A stretch of 64,000 nt of DNA from Bacterioplanoides sp. SCSIO 12839 (GCF_024397975.1 NZ_CP073745.1:3002501-3066500); one strand, 5' to 3'; numbered from the stretch's first letter, positions 43,900-53,103 are shown. Numbers and translations: made by a program. Notes: generated from the sequence alone by a model not told the origin.

Positions 43900-43917
43900 G
43901 GGCCTGTTAACAGGCCC
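43900..43917. repeat. Second copy of the GGCCTGTTAACAGGCC palindrome
   Basis: GGGCCTGTTAACAGGCCC, an 18-bp perfect palindrome, starts 14 bp after the stop of the phospholipase C-like gene. Its 16-bp core is identical to the one at 18341-18362 after mshG. A normal terminator follows it here, so it must have another role or be a mobile repeat. Confidence 0.75.
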
Positions 43918-43931
43918 TCGATAAGCGGTTG

Positions 43932-44963
43932 TCAGAACTGCTCAGCCGCATGATTCAAAACATGCACTGTCATTGCAATGGCATGAGGAATCACAATCGC
44001 AGCAACTTCGGAGCGGTCAGCATCACTGGTGCTGCTCAGAATAATACCGCCACGGCCATAGGAGATAGCACCACCCTCGGTCAACAGAGGTCGAATGTCT
44101 TTTTGCTCTGCAGCGATAGGGGTAAATGAATTTAACGCGTCCGTAACGGCGGCTGTATCATTCATGTTTTTCTGGTCGTAATGATCCTGAACCCAGGATT
44201 CCCAACCGCCATGGTGATTACCCGAGGTTGACCAAGTGTGATGAGGTTGTAATAAATCGGTTGTATGCAACGCAAAACCCAGAGTCTGAGCCGTTGGTCG
44301 TTTCAGAAACTCGTTGTACCAATACTGGCCGAGATTATCGATGGGTTGAAATGCCGCATCTTCAAAATCATCGTAATGTGACTTTGATGAGTGCGTGTCG
44401 AGACGATAATTTTTTTCGGTAATGCCATAGGAGTTATATTCGGAGTCTTCGGCGCAACTCCACCAGAAGCACCAACCCGTCATGCCACCTTTACCATCAT
44501 CCAGATGATCACCCACCAGCCAGGTACTTAATAAACGATCTTCAATACCTTTCACTGGAATATGGCTGTTGTTGTAACCCGGAATATCATTTCCATGCAC
44601 ATCGCCACTACGGGAATGATTCTGAAAATGCCACCATGCGGTGTAGGTCGCTATGAAGCTACCAATGCCAAAGACAGGTGCCTGAACACAATCGCCCGTG
44701 ACAGAACCACACAGGTAAGTATCTTTAAAGTCATCAACATCATAGGCTCCCTGGCCGATGGCATCCGCAAACTCATCAATACTATAACCCGCAGCATTGG
44801 CGGCGGCTTGAAGCTTGGCAAAGTTAGTGGTGTCTGGGTTGGCCTGCATATAAGCAACGGCATCGGTGACAATGCGCTTGTGTGTTGGCTGCGTAAACGC
44901 ATGCCCATTCACAGCGGCTAATGCTAATGCACCCGTCATAGCAACAGTCAGGGAAGTTTTCAT
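43932..44963 (-). CDS. Secreted zinc-dependent phospholipase C-like protein
   Basis: A 343-residue exported protein with a clean signal peptide (SLTVAMTGALALAAVNGHA). Mature sequence begins FTQPTHKRIVTDAV. His/Asp-rich helices follow: WWHFQNHSRSGDVHGND, LSTWLVGDHLDDGKGG, FALHTTDLLQPHHTWS and NHHGGWESWVQDHYD. This pattern of His and Asp in helices is that of the zinc-dependent phospholipase C / S1-P1 nuclease fold (three-metal site). The substrate is unknown; it may act on lipids outside the cell. It contains two Cys pairs (LCGSVTGDC, WCFWWSC) for disulfides. Followed by a palindrome and a terminator, then a PpiC gene. Start: ATG at 44963. Confidence 0.7.
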   Translation of the reverse strand: MKTSLTVAMTGALALAAVNGHAFTQPTHKRIVTDAVAYMQANPDTTNFAKLQAAANAAGYSIDEFADAIGQGAYDVDDFKDTYLCGSVTGDCVQAPVFGIGSFIATYTAWWHFQNHSRSGDVHGNDIPGYNNSHIPVKGIEDRLLSTWLVGDHLDDGKGGMTGWCFWWSCAEDSEYNSYGITEKNYRLDTHSSKSHYDDFEDAAFQPIDNLGQYWYNEFLKRPTAQTLGFALHTTDLLQPHHTWSTSGNHHGGWESWVQDHYDQKNMNDTAAVTDALNSFTPIAAEQKDIRPLLTEGGAISYGRGGIILSSTSDADRSEVAAIVIPHAIAMTVHVLNHAAEQF

Positions 44964-45276
44964 GGTGAGTCACCTGTATTTTTATTATTGGCTTATTTTA
45001 TAATGGGTTGGCACCAACGGCGCAAACCCACGATTCATTAGCCGTAAAGATTACTTCTTCCTACCATCTCCTTGCAATACATAAGTACCAATAACGAGCA
45101 AGCTGGCTCCACATTTCCTAAGTGAATATTACGACCGACGAATTATAAAACATTATAATATATCAAATTAAAGTCAGATATTGATCATCAATAACAGAGG
45201 GGCTGAGCTGCTTGGGGCGATAGCGGTAAAGGAGCAAAATATGCCCATTAAATCCATGATTTAACGGGCCAGTTGC
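44964..45276. other. Intergenic region between phospholipase-like and DUF1566 genes
   Basis: These 313 bp hold no gene I can support. The segment near 45145-45175 is very AT-rich, with several TATAAT-like hexamers on the minus strand, probably the promoter of the phospholipase-like gene. At 45243-45269 a stem (GCCCATTAAAT with ATTTAACGGGC, one mismatch) followed on the minus strand by ATATTTT is a likely terminator of the DUF1566 gene. Confidence 0.5.
45243..45269 (-). terminator. Probable terminator of the short DUF1566 gene
   Basis: On the minus strand GCCCGTTAAAT pairs with ATTTAATGGGC (one mismatch) around CATGG, then ATATTTT. It lies 8 bp after the stop. Confidence 0.6.
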
Positions 45277-45840
45277 TTAAATTTGAGAACTGGGTTGCGG
45301 AGCTTCGCGCACCAGGATCACTTCATACATGTTGTTGATAGAACGACTTCCAAACAGCACGCCAAATCTAAAGTCAACAAGGTAGCTTCTGTTTTGACTA
45401 CCAAAACCTGTATAGGGCGTTCCAGACCAGACTGGCGACGGGAAACTGAACAAGCTGTTTGTTTTTGGCGTACACGCATGTTCCACAATGCTATTGAGTT
45501 CTTTAATACTTGGTAGGCGCCAGGCTAAGCCTGAATTGTTTGCCGCTTGTTCGGCTTGCTGTAAGGCACCTTGCCAGTCATAGCGACCGCTGGTACCGCT
45601 GCAAGAGGCGGTGCTTTTATCAAAGCTTCTGCCAACCACACAGCGTTTCCAGATCAGCCCGGAACGTAAATCTTGCACTTCGTTCGCGGAGTCCAGGACT
45701 CTGAAGTTATTTAGCGCTGCTGTGGGCGTGATGGCATCGGAGCAATTTGCATTAACGCTTACGCTGCCCAGTCCTGCCGTTAGGATTAACATGAATTTCG
45801 GGATAAGCGCTTTGGGCGAAAAAAGATGTTTCGTTTTCAT
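45277..45840 (-). CDS. Short exported DUF1566 protein
   Basis: A 187-residue protein with a signal peptide (LIPKFMLILTAGLGSVSVNA) and a DUF1566 (Lcl C-terminal-like) domain: RSGLIWKRCVVGRSFDK, YDWQGALQQAEQAANNSGLAWRLPSIKELNSIVEHAC, VWSGTPYTG and a final EVILVREA. DUF1566 domains occur in surface proteins such as Legionella Lcl, which binds collagen and glycosaminoglycans. It is in tandem, same strand, with the larger DUF1566 lipoprotein 89 bp upstream; the two may act together or be a duplicated pair. Start: ATG at 45840. Confidence 0.75.
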   Translation of the reverse strand: MKTKHLFSPKALIPKFMLILTAGLGSVSVNANCSDAITPTAALNNFRVLDSANEVQDLRSGLIWKRCVVGRSFDKSTASCSGTSGRYDWQGALQQAEQAANNSGLAWRLPSIKELNSIVEHACTPKTNSLFSFPSPVWSGTPYTGFGSQNRSYLVDFRFGVLFGSRSINNMYEVILVREAPQPSSQI

Positions 45841-45929
45841 TGTGTTTCTCCATGCTTTAGCACGTTCATACGCACTAAAGCATCATTAAATAATATGTAT
45901 CGATTCAGTTGTGCTTCTACTCTATTGAG

Positions 45930-47915
45930 TTAGCGGACTGCTTGCGCTTTGCGAACTAAGCGAACAGCTCCGCTGTCGTTTCGGCTGTCCTGCGCGATGA
46001 AGCCGGTATAGTAACGGAACCCAAGCACTTCTCTATTTGAGTTGTTGATATATCTCGGCGTTGAGCTCCAAACAAAAGAATTGGTTGTGGTGCTGATTTG
46101 ATTCGGGAAATAGCCACGATCAAGGCTGGTGCCGCGCTGGCCAAGGTTAGCCATATCTTGCAGCTCGTTGACGGTTGGCATACGCCAGTCGCTTGCACCG
46201 CAAAGAGTCGCGTTGTTCACGTTGGTGACGTACTGCTCAGTGGTACATACCCGATTGTTATCTCCGCAGTTATCCTCACCACTATTAATGCCTGTATCGA
46301 CGGGGCCTGCCCAGATTTTATCGGTGCCAACGTTGCTGCTGTCAGTCGTACTATCGCCATCGGAGAAGCGTGAGTCGTAACTGGTGTAGAGGTGGTTTCG
46401 GTCGCGTAAACCTCCATCGGTGGTTTTCACTTCCCAGATCAGGCCTGTCACGTTATCGCGCACGCAACTCCAGCTGCTGGCATTCGCTGCTAAAGCGTTG
46501 CCGTTAGCGTCAAGCTTGGTGAAATCAAAACCACCAAGGCCATTACTACCATTGTTGCTGGTGTTATCGCGCCCGTGTGAACAGTCTTGGTACGCCACAC
46601 TTTCTCCAATACACGTGGCGTTGTTACCACTTGGGAAGTTACCGCCAATGGTGATGCCTGTGTCGTTAAAACCCTGGCTGGGTGTGGCATTGGTTACCGG
46701 AGCAAAAAATTCGACTTGTATTGGCTGGCCACCATTCAGTGCGTCATCGGCAATACTAGCAGTAATGTTATAGCTACCAGCTTGATTGGATGTCAGCTTG
46801 ATTGAGCAACCACTAGCCCCCTTGGTAAAGCAGCGTGTGTTTGAAAGTGTGACATCCGACGAGTTACCTTGAAAGCTCACTTCTTCGTAATCTACAAGCT
46901 GATTAAAGGCATCAGAAACCACCACATAAATCAAAATTCCGTCATCAGAACCGCTGGTGTTATTGACGATACGTGGGGTCATGCTCGTAAATAGGCCATC
47001 AGTTTTACCGATGCGACTAAAGTAAAAGCCGACTGGCCCACTACCCACGGCACCATTGCTGGTGCTGACACCTACGTTGTAGTTAAAGCCCAAGTTTAAA
47101 GAGCGAACATTTACTTCACAGATACCCGATGTATCGGTGGTGCAGGTAAGCGCCGAAAAATTAATCTCACCATTGGCAGGTGCATTGATATTGGAGTTAT
47201 CAAACGTAACAACCTCGCTGGCAACGGGCGCGTTGCTGCTATCAACAATGTGAGCACGCAGCGTAATCGCATCGATGTTATTCGCGAAAGCACCATTGTT
47301 GATGACGGTAACCGATGATTCTGTATTAAAGGTGATATTGGCTGGGCTATTGCGCACCTCTTCGTTATCAATTTTCACATCAACATCATAGCTGCCAGCA
47401 GCTTGTGTGTTCACATTCACACTACATACACCAACGCGATTGGTTTGGCAGCTCGCTTGTGAAAACGAGATATTGCTATCGGATGCAGAGAAATCAACGG
47501 TTGTGTTTTCAACTGGCTGTCCATTTTCATCCAGTGCTCTGACCTGCAAAGGAACAAAGCTAGCCGTATTGACATTATTGCTTAACACGCGAAGCACCGA
47601 GTTACTTGCGCTTACCGGATCCGGCGTAGGCGTCGGCGTCGGCGTCGGCGTAGGCGTAGGCGTAGGCGTAGGCGTAGGCGTAGGCGTAGGCGTCGGTGTA
47701 GGTGTAGGTGTAGGTGTAGGTGTAGGCGTCGGTGTAGGTGTAGGTGTAGGCGTCGGTGTAGGCGTCGGTGTAGGTGTAGGTGTAGGTGTAGGTGTAGGCG
47801 TCGGTGTAGGTGTAGGTGTAGGCTCTGGGCTAGAGCTTGAACCACCGCCACCACCACAAGCCGTTAAACAGGCTAAAATGGCAACGCCTGAAAATAAAAA
47901 ATTGAATTTGTTCAT
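45930..47915 (-). CDS. Surface lipoprotein with Pro-Thr stalk, Ig-like and DUF1566 domains
   Basis: A 661-residue lipoprotein. The signal ends in a lipobox LTAC (Cys20), then GGGGGSSSS and about 66 residues of alternating Pro-Thr (about 33-98), an extended stalk. Two or three Ig-like (Big_1 type) domains follow (about 105-400: [37 protein letters not shown]), each with a Cys pair. A C-terminal DUF1566 domain (about 460-655) has [34 protein letters not shown] and [10 protein letters not shown]. The architecture is that of a surface adhesin held away from the membrane. The stalk is encoded by 33 tandem hexamers, a likely length-variable tract. An insertion sequence ends 81 bp upstream and may affect its promoter. 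Confidence 0.8.
   Translation of the reverse strand: MNKFNFLFSGVAILACLTACGGGGGSSSSPEPTPTPTPTPTPTPTPTPTPTPTPTPTPTPTPTPTPTPTPTPTPTPTPTPTPTPTPTPTPTPTPTPTPDPVSASNSVLRVLSNNVNTASFVPLQVRALDENGQPVENTTVDFSASDSNISFSQASCQTNRVGVCSVNVNTQAAGSYDVDVKIDNEEVRNSPANITFNTESSVTVINNGAFANNIDAITLRAHIVDSSNAPVASEVVTFDNSNINAPANGEINFSALTCTTDTSGICEVNVRSLNLGFNYNVGVSTSNGAVGSGPVGFYFSRIGKTDGLFTSMTPRIVNNTSGSDDGILIYVVVSDAFNQLVDYEEVSFQGNSSDVTLSNTRCFTKGASGCSIKLTSNQAGSYNITASIADDALNGGQPIQVEFFAPVTNATPSQGFNDTGITIGGNFPSGNNATCIGESVAYQDCSHGRDNTSNNGSNGLGGFDFTKLDANGNALAANASSWSCVRDNVTGLIWEVKTTDGGLRDRNHLYTSYDSRFSDGDSTTDSSNVGTDKIWAGPVDTGINSGEDNCGDNNRVCTTEQYVTNVNNATLCGASDWRMPTVNELQDMANLGQRGTSLDRGYFPNQISTTTNSFVWSSTPRYINNSNREVLGFRYYTGFIAQDSRNDSGAVRLVRKAQAVR
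47623..47820. repeat. 33 tandem 6-bp units encoding the Pro-Thr stalk
   Basis: Three unit forms (GGCGTA, GGCGTC and GGTGTA, plus strand) run without interruption for 198 bp. The left part has GGCGTA in series. The right part has blocks of GGTGTA separated by GGCGTC, a higher-order pattern that suggests repeated slippage and block duplication. Unit length is a multiple of three, so the frame is kept. Confidence 0.95.
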
Positions 47916-48006
47916 AAAGCACCAAAAGAAAAAGATTTTTTACGGAAACAAAGAATAAGAATATTTTCAGAAGTGTGATCACCCTCAAAGGTGATTCAGA
48001 TCGCTG

Positions 48007-48035
48007 ACAAACCCCGGCTTTTAGCCGGGGTTTGT
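48007..48035. repeat. Subterminal hairpin of the IS left end
   Basis: ACAAACCCCGGCT pairs fully with AGCCGGGGTTTGT around TTT. It may act as a terminator that shields the transposase from outside reading, or as part of the transposase recognition site. Confidence 0.75.
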
Positions 48036-48147
48036 CGTTTATAAGGACATGATTCTCTACAGACTTTTTCTTTTTGAGAGCTGTTGGTACGGTTTCTGAT
48101 GACCACTGAGGGCTCAAGATCAGTAAAAAATAATGACTGGCGAGCCG

Positions 48148-49478
48148 TCAGGCTGCCAATAACGCCATTTTCTTCATATTCTGCGCTGCTGCCGTCAACA
48201 ACGCCTGAGCCTGAACTTTATCTCGACCACGGAAGCGCGCATAGCGATAGCCATTTAATTCTTTTGCATCACCAAAACTGCGTTCAACGGTTTCTTTTCT
48301 GCGTTCGTAAATGGCTTTTCCATAGTCACTCAGCCGCTGTTCTCTTGCTCGTTCTTTACTGCCTTGCCAGATGTGACGAGTTACGGTTTTAACGTGTTTC
48401 GCATTTTGGTTGCAGCGTTTTAGTGATGGGCAGTTTTTGCATTGTGAGCCATCGGACTGGTAATGGTGATAGCCCTCTCGGCTCGTGGTTTTATAAATTA
48501 GAATCTGGCCTTCAGGGCAGGTGTAATGATCGTGTTCTGAGTCATACACAAACTCTCGTTTATAGAACATCCCAGGCTTATGATTTAACCGGCGATAGGC
48601 GATGGCAGCGAAAATCTGCTTATCTTCAAGTTGTTTACAGATCGGTGCGGAGTTGTAGCCAGCATCCAGACCAACCGCTTTAATGTTAAAGCCAAACCGT
48701 GCTTGCTGACATTTCAGCCGTTCTATATAAGGCACGCTGTCGTGTACGTTACCGGCAGTAACGTGGACGTCGGTAATGATATTGGTTTTACCATCAACCG
48801 TGCGATGATCCAGATAGAAAAATGGTCGCGCACCATGTAGCTACTTTCTGGATCTGTTGTGCTTTGCTTAATCGTCTTCTCGGCTGGCGCCTTCGATGGC
48901 GGCGCTAAGGGCTTTTTTCCATGACGTATCCGCTCCTCTTCAACCGCTTGATCCAGCTGGGTCATATGCGCCTGGCGCTCTTGTTTTACCGTGACCTTTA
49001 GATGCTTGTTTTTGTTGGCACTGGCTTTAATGTGTGTCGAATCGGTGTAGAGCACGTGGCCTGAGACCAGTTTTTTACGCATCGCATGCAATACGATTTG
49101 ATCAAATATTTGCTGGTAAACATCCGAGTCATTAAAGCGACGTCGGCGGTTTTGACTCAAGGTGGAGGCATCCGGAATTCTGTCGGTCAGCCCCAATCCT
49201 AAAAACCAGCGATAGGCGACATTGACTTCCACTTCCCGAATTAACTGGCGCTCACTACGAACACCAAACAAATATCCGAGCAGCAAAAGCTTGAACATCA
49301 ATGTGGGATCAAGAGCTGGACGGCCGTTATTCTGGCAATAGAGGTCTTTAACGAGGTCGTGAATAAAGGAAAAATCGATGTGCTTATCGATTTTACGCAG
49401 CAGGTGGTATTGAGGAACGAGTTCATCAATACAGACGAATTCGATTGAGGACTGGGTTTGTGGGCGATCTTTAAGCAT
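48148..49478 (-). pseudogene. IS1182-like transposase, frameshifted
   Basis: Two overlapping frames give one transposase. The first (from 49478) has the N-terminal DUF772 part GRPALDPTLMFKLLLLGYLFG and the first catalytic Asp in LYTDSTHIKA. The second (ending 48148) has FYLDHRTVDGKTNIITDVHV, the second Asp in AVGLDAGYNSA and the Glu in RRKETVERSFGDAK. The frames change at about 48818-48824, at a run of five T on the minus strand: a -1 shift joins them. All three DDE residues are present. Related transposases, as I recall them, have a few more residues before FFYLDHR, so a short deletion is likely; programmed -1 slippage on the T-run cannot be excluded. Confidence 0.75.
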
Positions 49479-49532
49479 GACCCACTATAGAAAATCCCCG
49501 CCGCTTAGGGCGAGGACTTTGTCAGCAGTCTG

Positions 49533-49560
49533 GCGGCTCAAAAAGTTGAGCCGCTTTTTT
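49533..49560. terminator. Hairpin after fba, abutting the IS right end
   Basis: GCGGCTCAA pairs with TTGAGCCGC around AAAG. On the plus strand a T-run follows. On the minus strand, the direction of fba, the IS begins directly at the base of the stem where a U-tract would be expected, so termination of fba may depend on the IS end. Confidence 0.6.
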
Positions 49561-49583
49561 ATTTTTTAAAAACCCAAAAAGTA

Positions 49584-50648
49584 TTAGTTAACTTTAGGGT
49601 CTAACTCGCCCGACTGGTAACGATCGAACATCGCATCCAGAGACAGCGCTTTGATCTTAGACGCGTTACCAGCAGTACCAAAGGCTTCATAACGGTCGAT
49701 ACAAACCTGAGACATCGCCTTAACGGACTGAGCCAGATATTTACGTGGATCGAATTCACCTGGGTTCTCCGCCATAAAGCGACGGATCGCACCAGTAGAG
49801 GCCAAACGCAGGTCGGTATCAATGTTCACTTTACGAACACCATGTTTGATACCTTCAACGATCTGCTCAACCGGCACACCATAAGTTTCCGGGATATCAC
49901 CACCAAACTCGTTAATAATGGCCAGCCATTCCTGCGGCACAGAAGACGAACCGTGCATCACCAGGTGAGTATTAGGAATACGCTTGTGGATTTCTTTAAT
50001 CTGGTCGATAGCCAGAATGTCACCTGTTGGTGGGCGAGTGAACTTATAAGCGCCGTGAGAAGTACCACAGGCAATAGCCAGAGCATCCACACCTGTTTGC
50101 TTAACGAAATCAGCTGCTTCTTCTGGGTCAGTTAGCATCTGATCATGGGTCAGCGTACCTTCTGCGCCAACGCCATCTTCTTCACCGGCCTGGCCAGTTT
50201 CCAGAGAGCCTAACACACCCAGCTCACCCTCAACCGACACACCACAACCGTGGGCCATTTCAACGGTGCGTTTAGTAACATCGACGTTATATTCATAAGA
50301 CATTGGCGTTTTGCCATCTTCACCCAAAGAACCGTCCATCATTACTGAGCTGAAGCCCAGCTGGATAGAACGTTGACATACGGTCGGTGAAGCACCATGG
50401 TCCTGATGCATACACACAGGAATATGCGGGAATTCTTCGATCGCCGCCAGAATCAGGTGACGCAGGAAAGGCGCACCGGCGTATTTACGGGCACCAGCAG
50501 AAGCCTGAACAATAACCGGAGAATCGGTTTTGTCGGCCGCTTCCATGATGGCGCGCATTTGTTCCAGGTTGTTAACGTTGAAAGCTGGTACGCCGTAGCC
50601 GAATTCGGCGGCGTGATCCAGCATCTGACGCATGCTGATCAGAGCCAT
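49584..50648 (-). CDS. fba: Fructose-bisphosphate aldolase, class II
   Basis: Class II zinc aldolase that splits fructose-1,6-bisphosphate in glycolysis or forms it in gluconeogenesis. The protein has 354 residues. It starts [27 protein letters not shown] and contains [12 protein letters not shown] (metal His and catalytic Asp), [34 protein letters not shown] and [11 protein letters not shown]. The length and the [13 protein letters not shown] insert fit the CbbA-like class IIB branch found in pseudomonads. It lies downstream of pgk with a terminator between, so it may also have its own promoter at about 50650-50740. Start: ATG at 50648. Confidence 0.96.
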   Translation of the reverse strand: MALISMRQMLDHAAEFGYGVPAFNVNNLEQMRAIMEAADKTDSPVIVQASAGARKYAGAPFLRHLILAAIEEFPHIPVCMHQDHGASPTVCQRSIQLGFSSVMMDGSLGEDGKTPMSYEYNVDVTKRTVEMAHGCGVSVEGELGVLGSLETGQAGEEDGVGAEGTLTHDQMLTDPEEAADFVKQTGVDALAIACGTSHGAYKFTRPPTGDILAIDQIKEIHKRIPNTHLVMHGSSSVPQEWLAIINEFGGDIPETYGVPVEQIVEGIKHGVRKVNIDTDLRLASTGAIRRFMAENPGEFDPRKYLAQSVKAMSQVCIDRYEAFGTAGNASKIKALSLDAMFDRYQSGELDPKVN

Positions 50649-50740
50649 GTATAAATACCTTATCTGGTGTATTTCAATTGCGCGCTATTCTAGCGGTTTC
50701 TGCGGATCAGGAATAGATGAAAGCGATTTCTGTGCAATAA

Positions 50741-50774
50741 AAAACCGGCTCTGCAGAACAGAGCCGGTTTTTTA
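50741..50774. terminator. Terminator between pgk and fba
   Basis: AAAACCGGCTCTG pairs with CAGAGCCGGTTTT around CAGAA, 13 bp without mismatch, with U-tracts on both strands. It ends the epd-pgk message. Confidence 0.92.
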
Positions 50775-50799
50775 TTCAGACACAAACAGGAATTTCGGC

Positions 50800-51960
50800 T
50801 TACTTAGCGCGCTCTTCCAGAATGGCAACTGCTGGCAGCGTTTTTCCTTCAACAAACTCCAGGAAAGCACCACCGCCCGTGGAGATATAAGAAACCTTGT
50901 CAGCGATTTCATACTTATCAACGGCGGCTAAGGTGTCACCGCCACCGGCGATAGAGAAGCCATCAGAGTCCGCAATCGCCAGTGACAGGGCTTTAGTACC
51001 TTCGCCAAACTGATCAAATTCAAACACACCCACCGGGCCATTCCAGATAATGGTTTTTGCTTCTTTCAGCTGCTCAGCCAGTGCTTTGGCTGAGTCTGGG
51101 CCGATGTCGAAAATCATATCGTCTTCAGCCACGTCATCCGCAGATTTCAGAGTCGCTTCTGCCGTTTCGGAGAACTCTTTACCACACACTACGTCAGTTG
51201 GAACCGGAATGGATACTTTTTCCATCAGCGCTTTAGCATTTGGAATCAGGTCATTTTCACACAGAGACTTACCCACTGGTTTGCCTGCCGCTGCCAGGAA
51301 GGTGTTAGCAATGCCACCACCAACGATGATCTGATCACAGATGTCAGACAGGCTTTCCAGCACTTCCAGCTTGCTCGAAACCTTAGAACCACCCACAATT
51401 GCTACCAGCGGACGAGCCGGGTTATCCAGCGCTTTACCTAATGCGTCCAACTCAGCTGCCAGCAACGGGCCAGCACAAGCAACCGGAGCAAACTTAGCTA
51501 CACCGTGAGTAGACGCTTGTGCACGGTGAGCGGTACCAAACGCATCCATAACAAATACGTCACACAGCTCAGCATAGGCTTTAGCCAGTTCGTCTTCGTC
51601 TTTCTTTTCGCCCGGGTTAAAACGAACGTTGTCCAGCAGTACTAATTCGCCTTCAGCCACTTCAACACCGGCTTTAAAGTCTTTAACCACATTAACATCA
51701 CGACCCAGCAAACCACCTAAGTGATCAGCCACCGGTTGCATGGAGAATTTTTCTTCGTATTCACCTTCGGTTGGGCGGCCTAAGTGAGACATCACAATGA
51801 CTTTGGCACCCGCTTCCAGCGCGTGTTGAATGGTTGGTAAAGACGCACGAATACGCACGTCAGAAGTTACCTTACCGTCTTTTACCGGCACATTTAAGTC
51901 TTCACGAATCAGGACGCGTTTTCCTTTCAGGTCCAGATCAGTCATTTTTAATACAGTCAT
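50800..51960 (-). CDS. pgk: Phosphoglycerate kinase
   Basis: Pgk transfers phosphate between 1,3-bisphosphoglycerate and ADP. The protein has 386 residues (family 385-390). The start [17 protein letters not shown] (substrate Arg and Asp) is diagnostic, with [56 protein letters not shown] and [15 protein letters not shown]. Start: ATG at 51960, with AGGAC upstream, fits the family; a second ATG 15 bases later is possible. It follows epd by 22 bp and is co-transcribed. Confidence 0.97.
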   Translation of the reverse strand: MTVLKMTDLDLKGKRVLIREDLNVPVKDGKVTSDVRIRASLPTIQHALEAGAKVIVMSHLGRPTEGEYEEKFSMQPVADHLGGLLGRDVNVVKDFKAGVEVAEGELVLLDNVRFNPGEKKDEDELAKAYAELCDVFVMDAFGTAHRAQASTHGVAKFAPVACAGPLLAAELDALGKALDNPARPLVAIVGGSKVSSKLEVLESLSDICDQIIVGGGIANTFLAAAGKPVGKSLCENDLIPNAKALMEKVSIPVPTDVVCGKEFSETAEATLKSADDVAEDDMIFDIGPDSAKALAEQLKEAKTIIWNGPVGVFEFDQFGEGTKALSLAIADSDGFSIAGGGDTLAAVDKYEIADKVSYISTGGGAFLEFVEGKTLPAVAILEERAK

Positions 51961-51982
51961 TGTAATGTCCTAACTAAATTAA

Positions 51983-53011
51983 CTAGAAGTGTTTCGCCAT
52001 CAAACGTGCGGTATCGAGCATGCGATTGGCAAATCCCCACTCGTTATCAAACCACACCAGCAGCTTTAATAACTTGCCACCACTCACACGAGTTTGCGTG
52101 GCATCCACCACCCCAGATCTGGGGTCATGGTTAAAATCAATGGAAGCATGAGGTTCAGCACTAATACCAACAATGCCTTTCAGATTCAGGCTGCTGAGCT
52201 CACCTTCGGCGGCGGATTGTATCAGGTCATTCACCGCTTGTGAGGTGGTGTTTTGTTTTAACTGAATACTCAGATCCAATGCTGACACATTGGCGGTGGG
52301 CACCCTCACATGCAGACTTTCTATTTTGCCATCGAGATGTGGCATTAAACGGCCAATGCCTTTGGATAAACCCGTTTCTACCGGAATAATGCTTTGCCCG
52401 GCGGCACGGGTACGGCGTAAATCCGAGTGGTAAGCATCAATCACGGGTTGGTCGTTCATGGCTGAGTGAATGGTAGTGGTGACTCCTGCTTCCACACCAT
52501 AAGCCTGATCCAACAGAGTCAGTACCGGTATCAAACAGTTGGTTGAGCAGGAACCATTGGAAATAATGCTCTGCTCTGAAGTCAGGGTGTCGTGATTAAG
52601 GCCATAAATAATGGTGTTATCCACAGAGGCGTCTGCGGGGTTGGAGATCAGCACTTTGGATGCGCCGCGATCCAGGTGCAATTGTGCGCCATCACGATGA
52701 GTGATCTGGCCAGTACATTCCAGCACCAGATCAATATTCAGTTCGTCCCAGTTCAGCTCTGTAGGATCTTCAATATGACGCACACAGATGCGATCACCGT
52801 TTACTAATAAATGACGCTCATCCGCCACACTGACCTCCCCAGGGAAGCGGCCATGCGTGCTGTCATAACGCAACATATAGCTTAGTGATTCGATATCGGC
52901 CAATTCATTAATAACCACGACCTGCAACTGATCACGGTAGCCGTTTTCATACAGAGCACGCAGCACACAACGGCCAATTCGACCAAAACCGTTAATAGCA
53001 ACACGAGTCAT
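51983..53011 (-). CDS. epd: Erythrose-4-phosphate dehydrogenase
   Basis: A GAPDH-family enzyme of 342 residues, probably Epd, which oxidises erythrose-4-phosphate in the pyridoxal-phosphate pathway. MTRVAINGFGRIGR is the NAD domain start. The active Cys lies in SNGSCSTNCLIPVL, then AMNDQPVIDAYHSDLRRTRA and FDNEWGFANRMLDTA, all closer to Epd than to GapA, as is the epd-pgk-fba order. GAPDH activity cannot be excluded by sequence. Start: ATG at 53011 fits the family; a GTG 45 bases upstream touches the mcp terminator. No good ribosome-binding site is visible at either. Confidence 0.85.
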   Translation of the reverse strand: MTRVAINGFGRIGRCVLRALYENGYRDQLQVVVINELADIESLSYMLRYDSTHGRFPGEVSVADERHLLVNGDRICVRHIEDPTELNWDELNIDLVLECTGQITHRDGAQLHLDRGASKVLISNPADASVDNTIIYGLNHDTLTSEQSIISNGSCSTNCLIPVLTLLDQAYGVEAGVTTTIHSAMNDQPVIDAYHSDLRRTRAAGQSIIPVETGLSKGIGRLMPHLDGKIESLHVRVPTANVSALDLSIQLKQNTTSQAVNDLIQSAAEGELSSLNLKGIVGISAEPHASIDFNHDPRSGVVDATQTRVSGGKLLKLLVWFDNEWGFANRMLDTARLMAKHF

Positions 53012-53058
53012 TTTAGATGTAGAAGGTTGTGAAATGTCCGAATCAAAAGAAGTCACAG

Positions 53059-53103
53059 AAAATCCGCAAAAATAATGCTTAATGCACTATTTTCGCGGAT
53101 TTT
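53059..53103 (-). terminator. Terminator of the chemoreceptor gene
   Basis: On the minus strand AAAATCCGC pairs with GCGGATTTT, and the stem continues inside with AAAATA/TATTTT. TTTTCTGTGACTTCTTTT follows. It lies 33 bp after the chemoreceptor stop and reaches to within 48 bp of the epd start, leaving little room for an epd promoter. Confidence 0.75.

Larger units (their letters stand above)
47997..49532 (-). mobile_element. IS1182-like insertion sequence
   Basis: About 1536 bp. The ends are inverted copies of CAGA-NN-GCTGACAAA (47997 inward and 49532 inward). Each is followed inside by a hairpin: 13 perfect pairs at 48007-48035 on the left and a weaker equivalent at about 49494-49520 on the right. 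I see no target-site duplication. Outside, both ends touch hairpins in host DNA: ATCACC/GGTGAT on the left and GCGGCTCAA/TTGAGCCGC on the right, the latter being the fba terminator stem. The transposase reading frame is broken, so the copy is probably inactive. Confidence 0.75.

Noticed and set aside
47623..47820. CRISPR-like array
   Set aside because: Units of 6 bp are directly joined with no spacers; it is a coding microsatellite.
47407..47958. Plus-strand reading frame of alternating Val-Gly across the hexamer repeats
   Set aside because: It is the complement of the Pro-Thr stalk; the minus-strand frame has a lipobox, Ig-like and DUF1566 domains, so this is a repeat artefact.
51983..53011. 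GapA (glycolytic GAPDH)
   Set aside because: Active-site surroundings, HSAMNDQPVIDAYH-type block and order with pgk-fba favour Epd, though overlap in activity remains possible.
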